From: a virus
IMG/VR virus record: IMGVR_UViG_3300023296_000161
Location: 1-62,690 of that record
DNA: 62,690 nucleotides
Reading direction: 5' to 3' (one strand)
Part shown: positions 56,328-62,690 of the stretch, piece by piece
Numbering within the stretch: the first letter of the stretch is position 1
Layout of the letters: every line of letters starts with the position of its first letter
Made by a program: the position numbers and the translations under genes
The notes under the pieces: model-generated
Seen by the model: only the letters and a program-made list of their open reading frames with translations
What the model was told of the DNA's origin: nothing
Databases searched by the model: none

Positions 56328-57632
56328 GTGGCAAAATTAGAACTTAGAAGTGGTGGTGAGTTTAACATTATCCAAGCAGACCTAGTATTATCTACAGGGA
56401 AAGTGGTTGGATTAACAGCGTCTATTATGGGGCTCTCTATATTTGAGGGAATAAATCAACTTACCGTAACAGGAACCATGACAATTCAAGATGCTTTCAA
56501 CCTAGCATCCTTTGGTCCTATTATCGGGCAAGAATACCTGATGCTCAAGATTGCAACACCAAATTTGCGGGGTGGAGAGAACACAATTGACTACACAACA
56601 AACCCATTCATGATTACGAGTATTGATGATAGGGTTAATATTGGTAATGGTGTTCAGGCTTCAACTATGTCATTCTGCTCAAGAGAATTTGTAATCAACC
56701 AAAGAGCCAGAGTCAAAAGAACTTTGACAGGATCGTACTCAGACATCGTTGAAACAATGTTGAAGACTGACCTAGACAGCAATAAGAAGCGGAACATTGA
56801 ACCCAGTGCTGACAACAAAAAAATAATTGCACCAAACATAAAACCTCTTGATGTTATAGCTATTGCAACAAAGAATGCTGTATCAAAGAAATTCAATCAA
56901 TCAACATATTTTTTCTGGGAAAGCACCTCCGGGTTCAACTTCAGAACTCTTGGAAATATGTATTCTCAACTCCCTGTCATGTCATACGAATCTAGTGTGG
57001 CAGGTAAAAGAACGAAAGATGGTGTGAGAGATATCATGGCGGAGCTGTCTGCGATTGAAAATTACAGGATAACCAGTTCCCCTGATACTGTGTGGAATTA
57101 CACCACAGGCATATTTTCGTCTGAATTAATTGTCCATGATATCATGTCCAAAAGTTACGAAACGCATATATATAAGTATAGTGATAATTTTTCGAAGGAA
57201 CAACATCTTGGACCAAACCCCCTTGCAAACAATGACCCTGATGGGAAGAATGTATCATCTTTTCCTTCTAGGCAATTTCTGAAATCTACCGTGGGTATTG
57301 GTAATGATCAGAGTTTTGAGGATGAATTTAATCAATATGCATATGGCGCAAACAGGTTGAACTTAATGCAATCACGAAATTCACAACTAGCAATGTTAGA
57401 GTCTGGATTACAACTGAACATTGATGTTGTAGGTACAACTGTTGTGAAAGCAGGTGATATTGTGGAGATTAAAATACCCAGTGTTGCTGCGGTTAAAACC
57501 ACCAATAACGAAACAGAAGACATGTTGTACAATGGTAATTTTCTTATCAGGTCTTTACGGCATGATTTTGATATTATTAACGAAAAACACACAATGTCCA
57601 TGAACGTCACCAAGGATGCCATGGGCAAATAA
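56328..57632 (+). CDS. 27: Baseplate hub protein (T4 gp27-like)
   Basis: 434 residues from GTG. SIFEGINQLTVTGTMTIQDA near residue 36 is the hub beta-barrel start, and the C-terminal VVKAGDIVEIKIPSV, then NFLIRSLRHDFD, continues the gp27/gpD plan. The hub binds the tube and the cell-puncturing lysozyme. T4 gp27 is 391 residues; the extra length lies in the middle. Confidence 0.75.
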   Translation: MAKLELRSGGEFNIIQADLVLSTGKVVGLTASIMGLSIFEGINQLTVTGTMTIQDAFNLASFGPIIGQEYLMLKIATPNLRGGENTIDYTTNPFMITSIDDRVNIGNGVQASTMSFCSREFVINQRARVKRTLTGSYSDIVETMLKTDLDSNKKRNIEPSADNKKIIAPNIKPLDVIAIATKNAVSKKFNQSTYFFWESTSGFNFRTLGNMYSQLPVMSYESSVAGKRTKDGVRDIMAELSAIENYRITSSPDTVWNYTTGIFSSELIVHDIMSKSYETHIYKYSDNFSKEQHLGPNPLANNDPDGKNVSSFPSRQFLKSTVGIGNDQSFEDEFNQYAYGANRLNLMQSRNSQLAMLESGLQLNIDVVGTTVVKAGDIVEIKIPSVAAVKTTNNETEDMLYNGNFLIRSLRHDFDIINEKHTMSMNVTKDAMGK

Positions 57633-57695
57633 CATAAGGAGAAGTCCATTTCTAACACCCCTATATCCAAACATAACCAGCGAAAGGAACTAAAA

Positions 57696-57884
57696 ATGGC
57701 TAAGTCCAAGAACCGCATTAAGAAGATGACATTCCAAACACAAGATCGCACGTTTGATTGCACTCCACTTTCAGACAACGATAAATACATTATAGAGATG
57801 GCAGGATATAGAAAACAAGGACACCCACAGAATGAAGACATATCACGAACTACAGGAAGGTCTACAAGACCCCAATATATTTAA
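57696..57884 (+). CDS. Small basic hypothetical protein
   Basis: 62 residues, AAAGGAAC before the ATG. Basic start (KSKNRIKKM) and a tail that overlaps the next gene by 53 bases in another frame. No family recognised. Confidence 0.4.
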   Translation: MAKSKNRIKKMTFQTQDRTFDCTPLSDNDKYIIEMAGYRKQGHPQNEDISRTTGRSTRPQYI

Positions 57885-58614
57885 AGCATTCTTCCTTGCT
57901 GGTGGACCGGGCAGCGGTAAATCATACGTTGTCCGGTCCACCACCGGCGGGACAGGATTGCGTGTTGTAAACTCTGATGACGTATTTGAGAAGTATCTCA
58001 AGGACGCTGGTGTTTCTATGAAAATGGGGTCAGAAGACCCACGAAGAGATATTATTAGAGGAAAAGCAAAGGTTGTCACTGCTTCTCGACAGAAAAACTA
58101 TATCGAAGGACGTATCGGTTTGGTCATTGATGGCACTGGTAAGGAATACGATAAAATTCGCTCACAGAAGGCAGAACTTGAATCATTGGGATACGACACC
58201 CATATGATATTCGTCAATACCTCACTTGATGTAGCACTTGCTCGCAACCTCAAGCGTGAACGCACTGTACCAGAAGATATTGCAATCACCAGTTGGAAAG
58301 AGGTACAGGGTAATATCGGTAAGTTTAATTCCCTGTTCAGGGGCACTATGGTTATCGTTGATAACAATAAACCAGATGATGATATTGAGATGGCCGCATT
58401 CAAGGAAGTCAAACGTCTACTAGGTAAGAAGGTTCGAAACCCTCGTGCCAAGCAGTGGATTGAAATGGAGATGAAGAATCGAGGTATCACCAAGGCACCC
58501 TCAAGGCGAAATATTGGTTCTGGTGGTGGTCAGAATCGTCGGAAACCGACACCCCTACCCGGCATGAGTGGATTTAAGACTAAAATGGGCCGAAAAAAAG
58601 GTGATTTTAGCTAA
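57832..58614 (+). CDS. Zeta-toxin/kinase-like P-loop protein with capsid-targeting N-terminus
   Basis: 260 residues. The N-terminus MKTYHELQEGL is very close to the T4 internal protein leader (MKTYQEFIAEA), with cleavage expected after E9. FFLAGGPGSGKSYVVRS near residue 20 is the Walker A motif. RVVNSDDVFEKYL, then GLVIDGTGKEYDKIR and MIFVNTSLDVALARN, follow the plan of zeta-toxin/AAA kinases. The C-terminus is basic. The late position next to baseplate genes fits a packaged enzyme that acts early in the next host. Confidence 0.7.
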   Translation: MKTYHELQEGLQDPNIFKAFFLAGGPGSGKSYVVRSTTGGTGLRVVNSDDVFEKYLKDAGVSMKMGSEDPRRDIIRGKAKVVTASRQKNYIEGRIGLVIDGTGKEYDKIRSQKAELESLGYDTHMIFVNTSLDVALARNLKRERTVPEDIAITSWKEVQGNIGKFNSLFRGTMVIVDNNKPDDDIEMAAFKEVKRLLGKKVRNPRAKQWIEMEMKNRGITKAPSRRNIGSGGGQNRRKPTPLPGMSGFKTKMGRKKGDFS

Positions 58615-58622
58615 GATTCTTC

Positions 58623-58659
58623 TTGACTCTTCCTATTTTATGGTGTATACTAAGGTATA
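58623..58659 (+). promoter_or_regulatory. Early promoter with palindromic -10 region
   Basis: TTGACT at 58623-58628, 17-base spacer, TATACT at 58646-58651 within TATAC-TAAG-GTATA (58646-58659). Confidence 0.78.
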
Positions 58660-58680
58660 AACTGAGAAAAGGAAGACGTT

Positions 58681-58845
58681 ATGATGAATTGCAATTGGAT
58701 ACTTCGGAACCTCGTAATTAAGAAAAACGCTCTGAGGGTCGCTGGCTTTGATATTTCACTTCTGGATGATGAAAAGAAAGTGAATGATGCATTTAAAAAA
58801 TCTGGCCTGACAATGCCAAACATGAATAATCGAGGGATTGCATGA
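58681..58845 (+). CDS. Small hypothetical early protein
   Basis: 54 residues (ATG ATG start) after AAAAGGAAG. Basic first half (ILRNLVIKKNALRV) and helical second half. First gene behind the 58623 promoter, 4-base overlap with the next. No family recognised. Confidence 0.5.
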   Translation: MMNCNWILRNLVIKKNALRVAGFDISLLDDEKKVNDAFKKSGLTMPNMNNRGIA

Positions 58846-59045
58846 TCCTCACCCTCAAAGGTCTTACCAACAAGGGTAAAAACCGAATCAGGGAACACGG
58901 CGACAAGTGGGAAGTCCTAGACTTGCCCCCCGGCGTCAGGAATATGACCCCAAAACCCGTATTTCCCCCCATAAAATCACTGAAAACAGACGAATGGCGA
59001 TGGCTGGATGATGTGAATTTTTCTTGGATTCCTGCTCGATTTTAG
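58842..59045 (+). CDS. Small hypothetical early protein
   Basis: 67 residues. LTLKGLTNKGKNRIREHGDKW is a pattern seen in several phage proteins of unknown role, followed by LPPGVRNMTP and a Trp-rich end. The next promoter begins one base after its stop. Confidence 0.5.
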   Translation: MILTLKGLTNKGKNRIREHGDKWEVLDLPPGVRNMTPKPVFPPIKSLKTDEWRWLDDVNFSWIPARF

Positions 59046-59082
59046 TTGACAAACCCTATTTGGTATGGTATACTTAGGTATA
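59046..59082 (+). promoter_or_regulatory. Early promoter with palindromic -10 region
   Basis: TTGACA at 59046-59051, 17-base spacer, TATACT at 59069-59074 within TATAC-TTAG-GTATA (59069-59082). Confidence 0.82.
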
Positions 59083-59101
59083 ATCAGAGAGAGAGATTGT
59101 T

Positions 59102-59392
59102 ATGGCATTTGCCCCCAATGAAGTTAGTTTTCCCCCCTACGGCGATGGTTCTATCGTTGGTTGCTTCGATGAGAAGGAATATGGTAAATATTTCGAGTTT
59201 TCGGAGAATCGGGAAGAATACTACACCGAATATCCCCACAAGGTCTGGGTGACGACTCCTTGGCGTATGGATGGTGGGTGGCGGTTCGCCAAGGTCTTGA
59301 AGACCGTGGCCTACATCCTGACCAACGATGAGGACGGCAACGACATCGTTGAAAAATGGTTCATCAAAAAATATCGGAAATATGCAAAATAA
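59102..59392 (+). CDS. Hypothetical early protein
   Basis: 96 residues. Rich in aromatic residues (FEFSENREEYYTEYPHKVW, TTPWRMDGGWRFAKV). No family recognised. Single gene between two early promoters. The leader has a run of GA repeats (GAGAGAGAGA) as a possible ribosome site. Confidence 0.5.
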   Translation: MAFAPNEVSFPPYGDGSIVGCFDEKEYGKYFEFSENREEYYTEYPHKVWVTTPWRMDGGWRFAKVLKTVAYILTNDEDGNDIVEKWFIKKYRKYAK

Positions 59393-59395
59393 CTG

Positions 59396-59432
59396 TTGAC
59401 AAATCCTGCTGGATATGTTAATATTAGGTATA
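59396..59432 (+). promoter_or_regulatory. Early promoter of the repeated family
   Basis: TTGACA at 59396-59401, 17-base spacer, TAATAT at 59419-59424, followed by TAGGTATAATGAGA as in the copy at 59046. The dyad is imperfect here. Confidence 0.75.
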
Positions 59433-59458
59433 ATGAGAAACAAAGAGAAAGATACGAA

Positions 59459-59818
59459 ATGGCATATGTAAGCAAAGAAACCAAGAAGACCCTCGCCCCT
59501 GCAATCAAGAAGGTTCTTGCCGAGTACGGCGTAAAGGGAACCATTGCGGTTGACAATTCTTCCATGCTGGTTGTGACCTTACGGAAGGTTCCTGCTGGGT
59601 TGTTTACCGCAAAAGAGATTGAAAATGGTGATGTCAATGTCTATCGCATTGATACGTTCTTTGAGGGTAATGCCAAGAAGTTCCTGACTAAACTGCTTGC
59701 AGCCATGAAGGGTGACAAGTGGTATAACAACACCGACAGTTCGATTGACTACTTCGACACTGCTTGGTATAACGATATCAAGATTGGGACGTGGAACAAA
59801 CCGGCAGAGGTTGTATAA
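59459..59818 (+). CDS. Hypothetical early protein
   Basis: 119 residues from the ATG at 59459. SKETKKTLAPAIKKVLAEYGVKG, then TIAVDNSSMLVVTL and WYNNTDSSIDYFDTAWYNDIKIG, is a pattern I know from phages and mobile elements without a function. The stop overlaps the next ATG (TAATG). Confidence 0.55.
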   Translation: MAYVSKETKKTLAPAIKKVLAEYGVKGTIAVDNSSMLVVTLRKVPAGLFTAKEIENGDVNVYRIDTFFEGNAKKFLTKLLAAMKGDKWYNNTDSSIDYFDTAWYNDIKIGTWNKPAEVV

Positions 59819-60150
59819 TGAGTAAAATTGGTGATGCATTGACGAAGACGCTGGTTGGTGATACGACTGAGAAGCTTGCGGTAATACACGTTGCCTTTGA
59901 AGATGCTCCCAAGACGGTTGCGTTTGTTGAGGTTGATGCTGCACTACCCCTTCGGAAAAAGTTGATGATTGCATTTGTCAAGACCAACACGATTACTGAG
60001 GCATGGTGGCGGAACGATGATGTGACTTATATCAATGACACCCCAACATGCCGCAGCACCAGCGTTGGTGATATGGTGCTGGTTGGTAAGGATAAGTATG
60101 TGTGTGTTATGAATGGTTGGGAAACCCTTGATGGTGAGATTGTGAAATGA
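59818..60150 (+). CDS. Hypothetical early protein
   Basis: 110 residues from the ATG at 59818. Beta-rich (LAVIHVAFEDAPKTVAFVEVD) with CRSTSVGDMVLVGKDKYVC near the end. This end resembles a small SH3-like domain. Function unknown. ATGA overlap with the next gene. Confidence 0.5.
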   Translation: MSKIGDALTKTLVGDTTEKLAVIHVAFEDAPKTVAFVEVDAALPLRKKLMIAFVKTNTITEAWWRNDDVTYINDTPTCRSTSVGDMVLVGKDKYVCVMNGWETLDGEIVK

Positions 60151-60290
60151 CAGACTCGGAAGTGTCAACAATGGAGAGGCGAATAGGAAATGCAAGGACG
60201 GCTCTGCAAAATGTTAAGTCTTGCTGGGGTAATCAATATTGGAGTAATGTACTCGCATATCTATTGAGACAAGCGAACAGACTCAATTAA
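60147..60290 (+). CDS. Very small hypothetical protein
   Basis: 47 residues coupled to the previous gene. Helical (MERRIGNARTALQNV). It ends 6 bases before the next ATG. No family recognised. Confidence 0.4.
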   Translation: MTDSEVSTMERRIGNARTALQNVKSCWGNQYWSNVLAYLLRQANRLN

Positions 60291-60296
60291 TTGATC

Positions 60297-60701
60297 ATGA
60301 AGATACTTACAAGTGATGAATATATCAAGGATGATCCTGTAAGACCTACATTATCCTACGCATGGCGTAAGAGTGTGGGTGAAATATATTATATTGGCGA
60401 AGAGGATGACCCAAGTGCTATAGTGTGTGTTGCAATGACAACATATATTCCTAAAGATGCAAGAGATATTGCCCTATCTGATCGGGGATTGTATGCTATA
60501 CCTTACTCAGTATGGAGTTATAAGAAGGGTGCAGGCGGACAGATAATTATGGACCTGAGAGATTGGGCTATACACAATGGTTGGGAACGTCTCGTAACTA
60601 TGTCACCAAAGACCGATATGGCACATAGGTTTCATATCAAAAATGGTGCGCTTTTAATCAAACACAATAAAACAAGCAGGAATTACGAATACGCACTATG
60701 A
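60297..60701 (+). CDS. GNAT-like acetyltransferase-fold protein
   Basis: 134 residues. GEIYYIGEEDDPSAIVCVAM, then IPYSVWSYKKGAGGQII and VTMSPKTDMAHRFHIKNGA, follow the beta-alpha order of a GNAT fold, with KKGAGGQI in the place of the acetyl-CoA loop. It is conserved in T4-like marine phages. Substrate unknown. Confidence 0.5.
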   Translation: MKILTSDEYIKDDPVRPTLSYAWRKSVGEIYYIGEEDDPSAIVCVAMTTYIPKDARDIALSDRGLYAIPYSVWSYKKGAGGQIIMDLRDWAIHNGWERLVTMSPKTDMAHRFHIKNGALLIKHNKTSRNYEYAL

Positions 60702-61183
60702 AGAATAAACACATTGTAGCACATATGAAGTCTGCATTTAACTATGCAGAGTGCAGCACAGCAGAAAAACTCAAGGTTGGTTGTGTGATTGTCAAGGATG
60801 ACCGTATCATATCCATTGGATACAACGGTATGCCCAGTGGATGGAGTAATGAGTGTGAAACACGTTCATTCTTTACAGAAGACGGGCAACAGCTCCTCAA
60901 TCAAATTTTGATTACCAAACCAGAAGTCCTACATGCAGAAGAGAACGCAATCACCAAGCTCGCAAGGAGTAACGAGTCAGGTGGGGGTTCCACTGCATTT
61001 ATTACACATGCACCTTGCCTTTCTTGTGCTAAACTGTTATACTCATCAGGTATAGTCGAGGTGTATTATACGCACTTATATAAGAATACTGAGGGATTGG
61101 ATTTCCTCAATAAATGTAAGATTAACGGGACATATGGTCCAACAGCTGAGTACATAAAGGTTATAAAATATGCAGACAATTGA
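60698..61183 (+). CDS. cd: Deoxycytidylate (dCMP) deaminase
   Basis: 161 residues. KVGCVIVKDDRIISIGYNG near residue 26, HAEENAI near residue 78 (zinc His and catalytic Glu) and HAPCLSCAKLLY near residue 105 (zinc Cys pair) are the dCMP deaminase signature. It turns dCMP into dUMP for ThyX (47223). It overlaps the helicase start by 14 bases. Confidence 0.88.
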   Translation: MKNKHIVAHMKSAFNYAECSTAEKLKVGCVIVKDDRIISIGYNGMPSGWSNECETRSFFTEDGQQLLNQILITKPEVLHAEENAITKLARSNESGGGSTAFITHAPCLSCAKLLYSSGIVEVYYTHLYKNTEGLDFLNKCKINGTYGPTAEYIKVIKYADN

Positions 61184-62558
61184 GAGAACGACCCTATCAG
61201 AGCTGGTAGGTAATGAACAGTATGCACGAAAGGTACTTCCCTTCATTAAGGGGGAGTATTTTGGTGACCGCACTGAGCGTATTGTATTTGAAGAGATACA
61301 GAAGTTCGTAGAGAAGTACAATGCCCTGCCCACCAAGTCAACCCTTGAGATTGAAATTGATACTCGGCGGGACTTGAACGAGAGCGACATTCGGCGTGTG
61401 CTGGATGTGGTTAAAGGGCTAGAGAATGACAAAGAAGTGAACTTTGATTGGTTGGTTGAAACCACGGAGAAGTTCTGCAAGGATAAGGCGATATACAATG
61501 CGATTGTTGAAGGAATACAAATCATTGATGGTAAGGATAAAGAACGAGGCCCTGATGCAATTCCATCTATTCTCACAGACGCCCTGGCTGTGGGTTTTGA
61601 TAATAGTGTGGGCCATGATTATCTCTTGGACGCAGATGCCCGATTTGAGTACTACCATACGGTAGAGGAGAAAATTCCATTTGATTTGGAGTTCTTTAAC
61701 CGTATCACCAAGGGGGGGTTACCACCCAAGACACTGAACATCGCACTTGCTGGGACAGGTGTTGGAAAATCCCTGTTCATGTGTCATGTCGCAGCAAACT
61801 GTATGAACCAAGGCAAGAATGTCCTTTATATCACACTAGAGATGGCGGAAGAACGCATTGCTGAACGTATTGATGCAAACCTCATGAACGTGACTATGGA
61901 AGATTTGCATAGTCTTCCCAAGGCGATGTATGATAGCAAGATCAATAAGATTATCAAGGAGACTAATGGCCAGCTGGTTATTAAGGAATATCCTACTGCA
62001 TCCGCACACTCTGCCCATTTCAGGGGGTTGATCAAGGAGCTTGCAATCAAGAAGAGTTTCAAGCCAGATATCATCTTCATTGATTACCTGAATATCTGTG
62101 CATCATCACGCTTCAAAGGAGCAGCAAATGTCAATTCTTACATGTATATCAAATCGATTGCTGAGGAACTTAGGGGACTTGCAGTTGAAACTAACGTCCC
62201 AATCATGTCGGCAACACAGACGACTCGAAGCGGGTTCAGTAATTCCGATGTGGGCCTTGAAGATACCAGTGAGAGTTTTGGCCTACCAGCTACGGCTGAC
62301 CTCATGTTTGCGCTCATCTCTAACGAAGAACTTGATGAACTTAACCAAATCGCAGTCAAACAGCTGAAGAATCGATATAACGATGTTAATGTTAATAAAC
62401 GATTTGTCATTGGTATTGACCGTGCAAAGATGCGCCTCATGGATTTAGATGAGAATGAGCAGAAGGGCCTAGCAGATTCCAACCAGACAGAAGAGACGGA
62501 CGACTTCGAATCCCCTACATTTGACAAGACAGACTTTGGGGAAGGGTGGAAGGTATGA
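61170..62558 (+). CDS. 41: Replicative DNA helicase (T4 gp41-like)
   Basis: 462 residues, close to T4 gp41 (475). ALAGTGVGKSLFMCHVAANC near residue 192 is Walker A. VLYITLEMAEERIAERIDANL, FIDYLNICASSR (Walker B) and IMSATQTTRSG follow in DnaB/gp41 order. The acidic C-terminus may contact primase gp61. No intein interrupts it, unlike some gp41 homologues. AAAGG upstream serves as ribosome site. Confidence 0.92.
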   Translation: MQTIERTTLSELVGNEQYARKVLPFIKGEYFGDRTERIVFEEIQKFVEKYNALPTKSTLEIEIDTRRDLNESDIRRVLDVVKGLENDKEVNFDWLVETTEKFCKDKAIYNAIVEGIQIIDGKDKERGPDAIPSILTDALAVGFDNSVGHDYLLDADARFEYYHTVEEKIPFDLEFFNRITKGGLPPKTLNIALAGTGVGKSLFMCHVAANCMNQGKNVLYITLEMAEERIAERIDANLMNVTMEDLHSLPKAMYDSKINKIIKETNGQLVIKEYPTASAHSAHFRGLIKELAIKKSFKPDIIFIDYLNICASSRFKGAANVNSYMYIKSIAEELRGLAVETNVPIMSATQTTRSGFSNSDVGLEDTSESFGLPATADLMFALISNEELDELNQIAVKQLKNRYNDVNVNKRFVIGIDRAKMRLMDLDENEQKGLADSNQTEETDDFESPTFDKTDFGEGWKV

Positions 62559-62690
62559 AGCTGATTGATGACTATTTGGAACAAGATCATGTCGATGCAC
62601 TCAACAATCTACACATAGAGTATGCAAAGGTGCATTGGATAGGTGCTGAGTCAGACCCAGATACCAACCCCTTGACTAAACTAGTCCATT
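62555..62690 (+). CDS. Start of a probable 2OG-Fe(II) oxygenase (partial)
   Basis: The first 45 residues are visible and run to the window edge. MKLIDDYLEQDHVDALNNL, then YAKVHWIGAES, is the start of a T4-like oxygenase family I know from marine phages. The iron motif lies outside the window, so this rests on the N-terminus. 4-base overlap with the helicase stop. Confidence 0.45.
   Translation, partial: MKLIDDYLEQDHVDALNNLHIEYAKVHWIGAESDPDTNPLTKLVH

Noticed and set aside
1-62690. CRISPR arrays, insertion sequences and rRNA
   Set aside because: None seen on either strand by eye.

Overview
The window is one continuous piece of a T4-like (Tevenvirinae-type) myovirus genome, most likely marine. 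Seen directly are the T4 replication set (primase gp61, helicase gp41, helicase loader gp59, ssDNA-binding gp32, RNase H, late co-activator gp33), tail and head genes (gp4, gp48, gp53, gp27, gp26, a tape-measure-like protein), and many exact TATAAATA late promoters. The host is inferred to be an alphaproteobacterium. The phage carries a circularly permuted, two-piece tmRNA of the alphaproteobacterial kind, and its early promoters are good sigma70-type TTGACA-17-TATAAT matches. The exact host is not visible.

Layout. 1-15270: late genes, with a TAGT-like glycosyltransferase, a PD-(D/E)XK-like protein, and proteins that carry a T4-type capsid-targeting N-terminus or repeated LDE processing sites (1853-9014). 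These are followed by virion proteins, nested spanins, DUF1353 and a QueC-like ATPase. 15262-24094: small membrane proteins, primase, and split nrdA and nrdB genes, each broken by a split intein with a GIY-YIG homing endonuclease gene between the halves, plus an A-type Fe-S carrier. 24146-30364: an overlapping gene set encoding CsgF, CsgG, two curlin-repeat proteins, a FecR-domain protein and a CHASE2-type adenylate/guanylate cyclase. 30403-41570: mostly small early genes, two tRNAs inside an open frame, ribosomal protein bS21, deaminase, 2OG-Fe(II) oxygenases (one cut by an amber codon), RNase H, SprT-like protease and SleB-like hydrolase. 41571-49655: a probable small structured RNA, PhoH, lysozyme, exonuclease, the permuted tmRNA with an HNH endonuclease gene in its intervening segment, a hammerhead ribozyme, gp33, gp59, tRNA-Thr, ThyX and gp32. 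49658-54612 (minus strand): tail genes with a probable -1 frameshift at T TTT TTA. 54655-62690: baseplate genes, a capsid-targeted P-loop kinase-like protein, early genes under repeated near-identical promoters, dCMP deaminase and the gp41 helicase.

How the parts work together. Early sigma70 promoters drive nucleotide metabolism and takeover genes. Gp33, with a late sigma encoded elsewhere, would switch on the TATAAATA promoters for capsid, tail and lysis genes. Several late promoters sit just upstream of homing endonuclease genes, as in T4 introns. Capsid-targeted enzymes probably enter the next host with the DNA. The curli-FecR-cyclase cluster could change the surface or second-messenger state of the infected cell.

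Most interesting are the tmRNA/endonuclease arrangement, the ribozyme at the predicted mRNA start, the curli-cyclase cluster, the capsid-targeted polyproteins, and the split class-3-like NrdB intein. All calls come from reading the sequence; no search was run.
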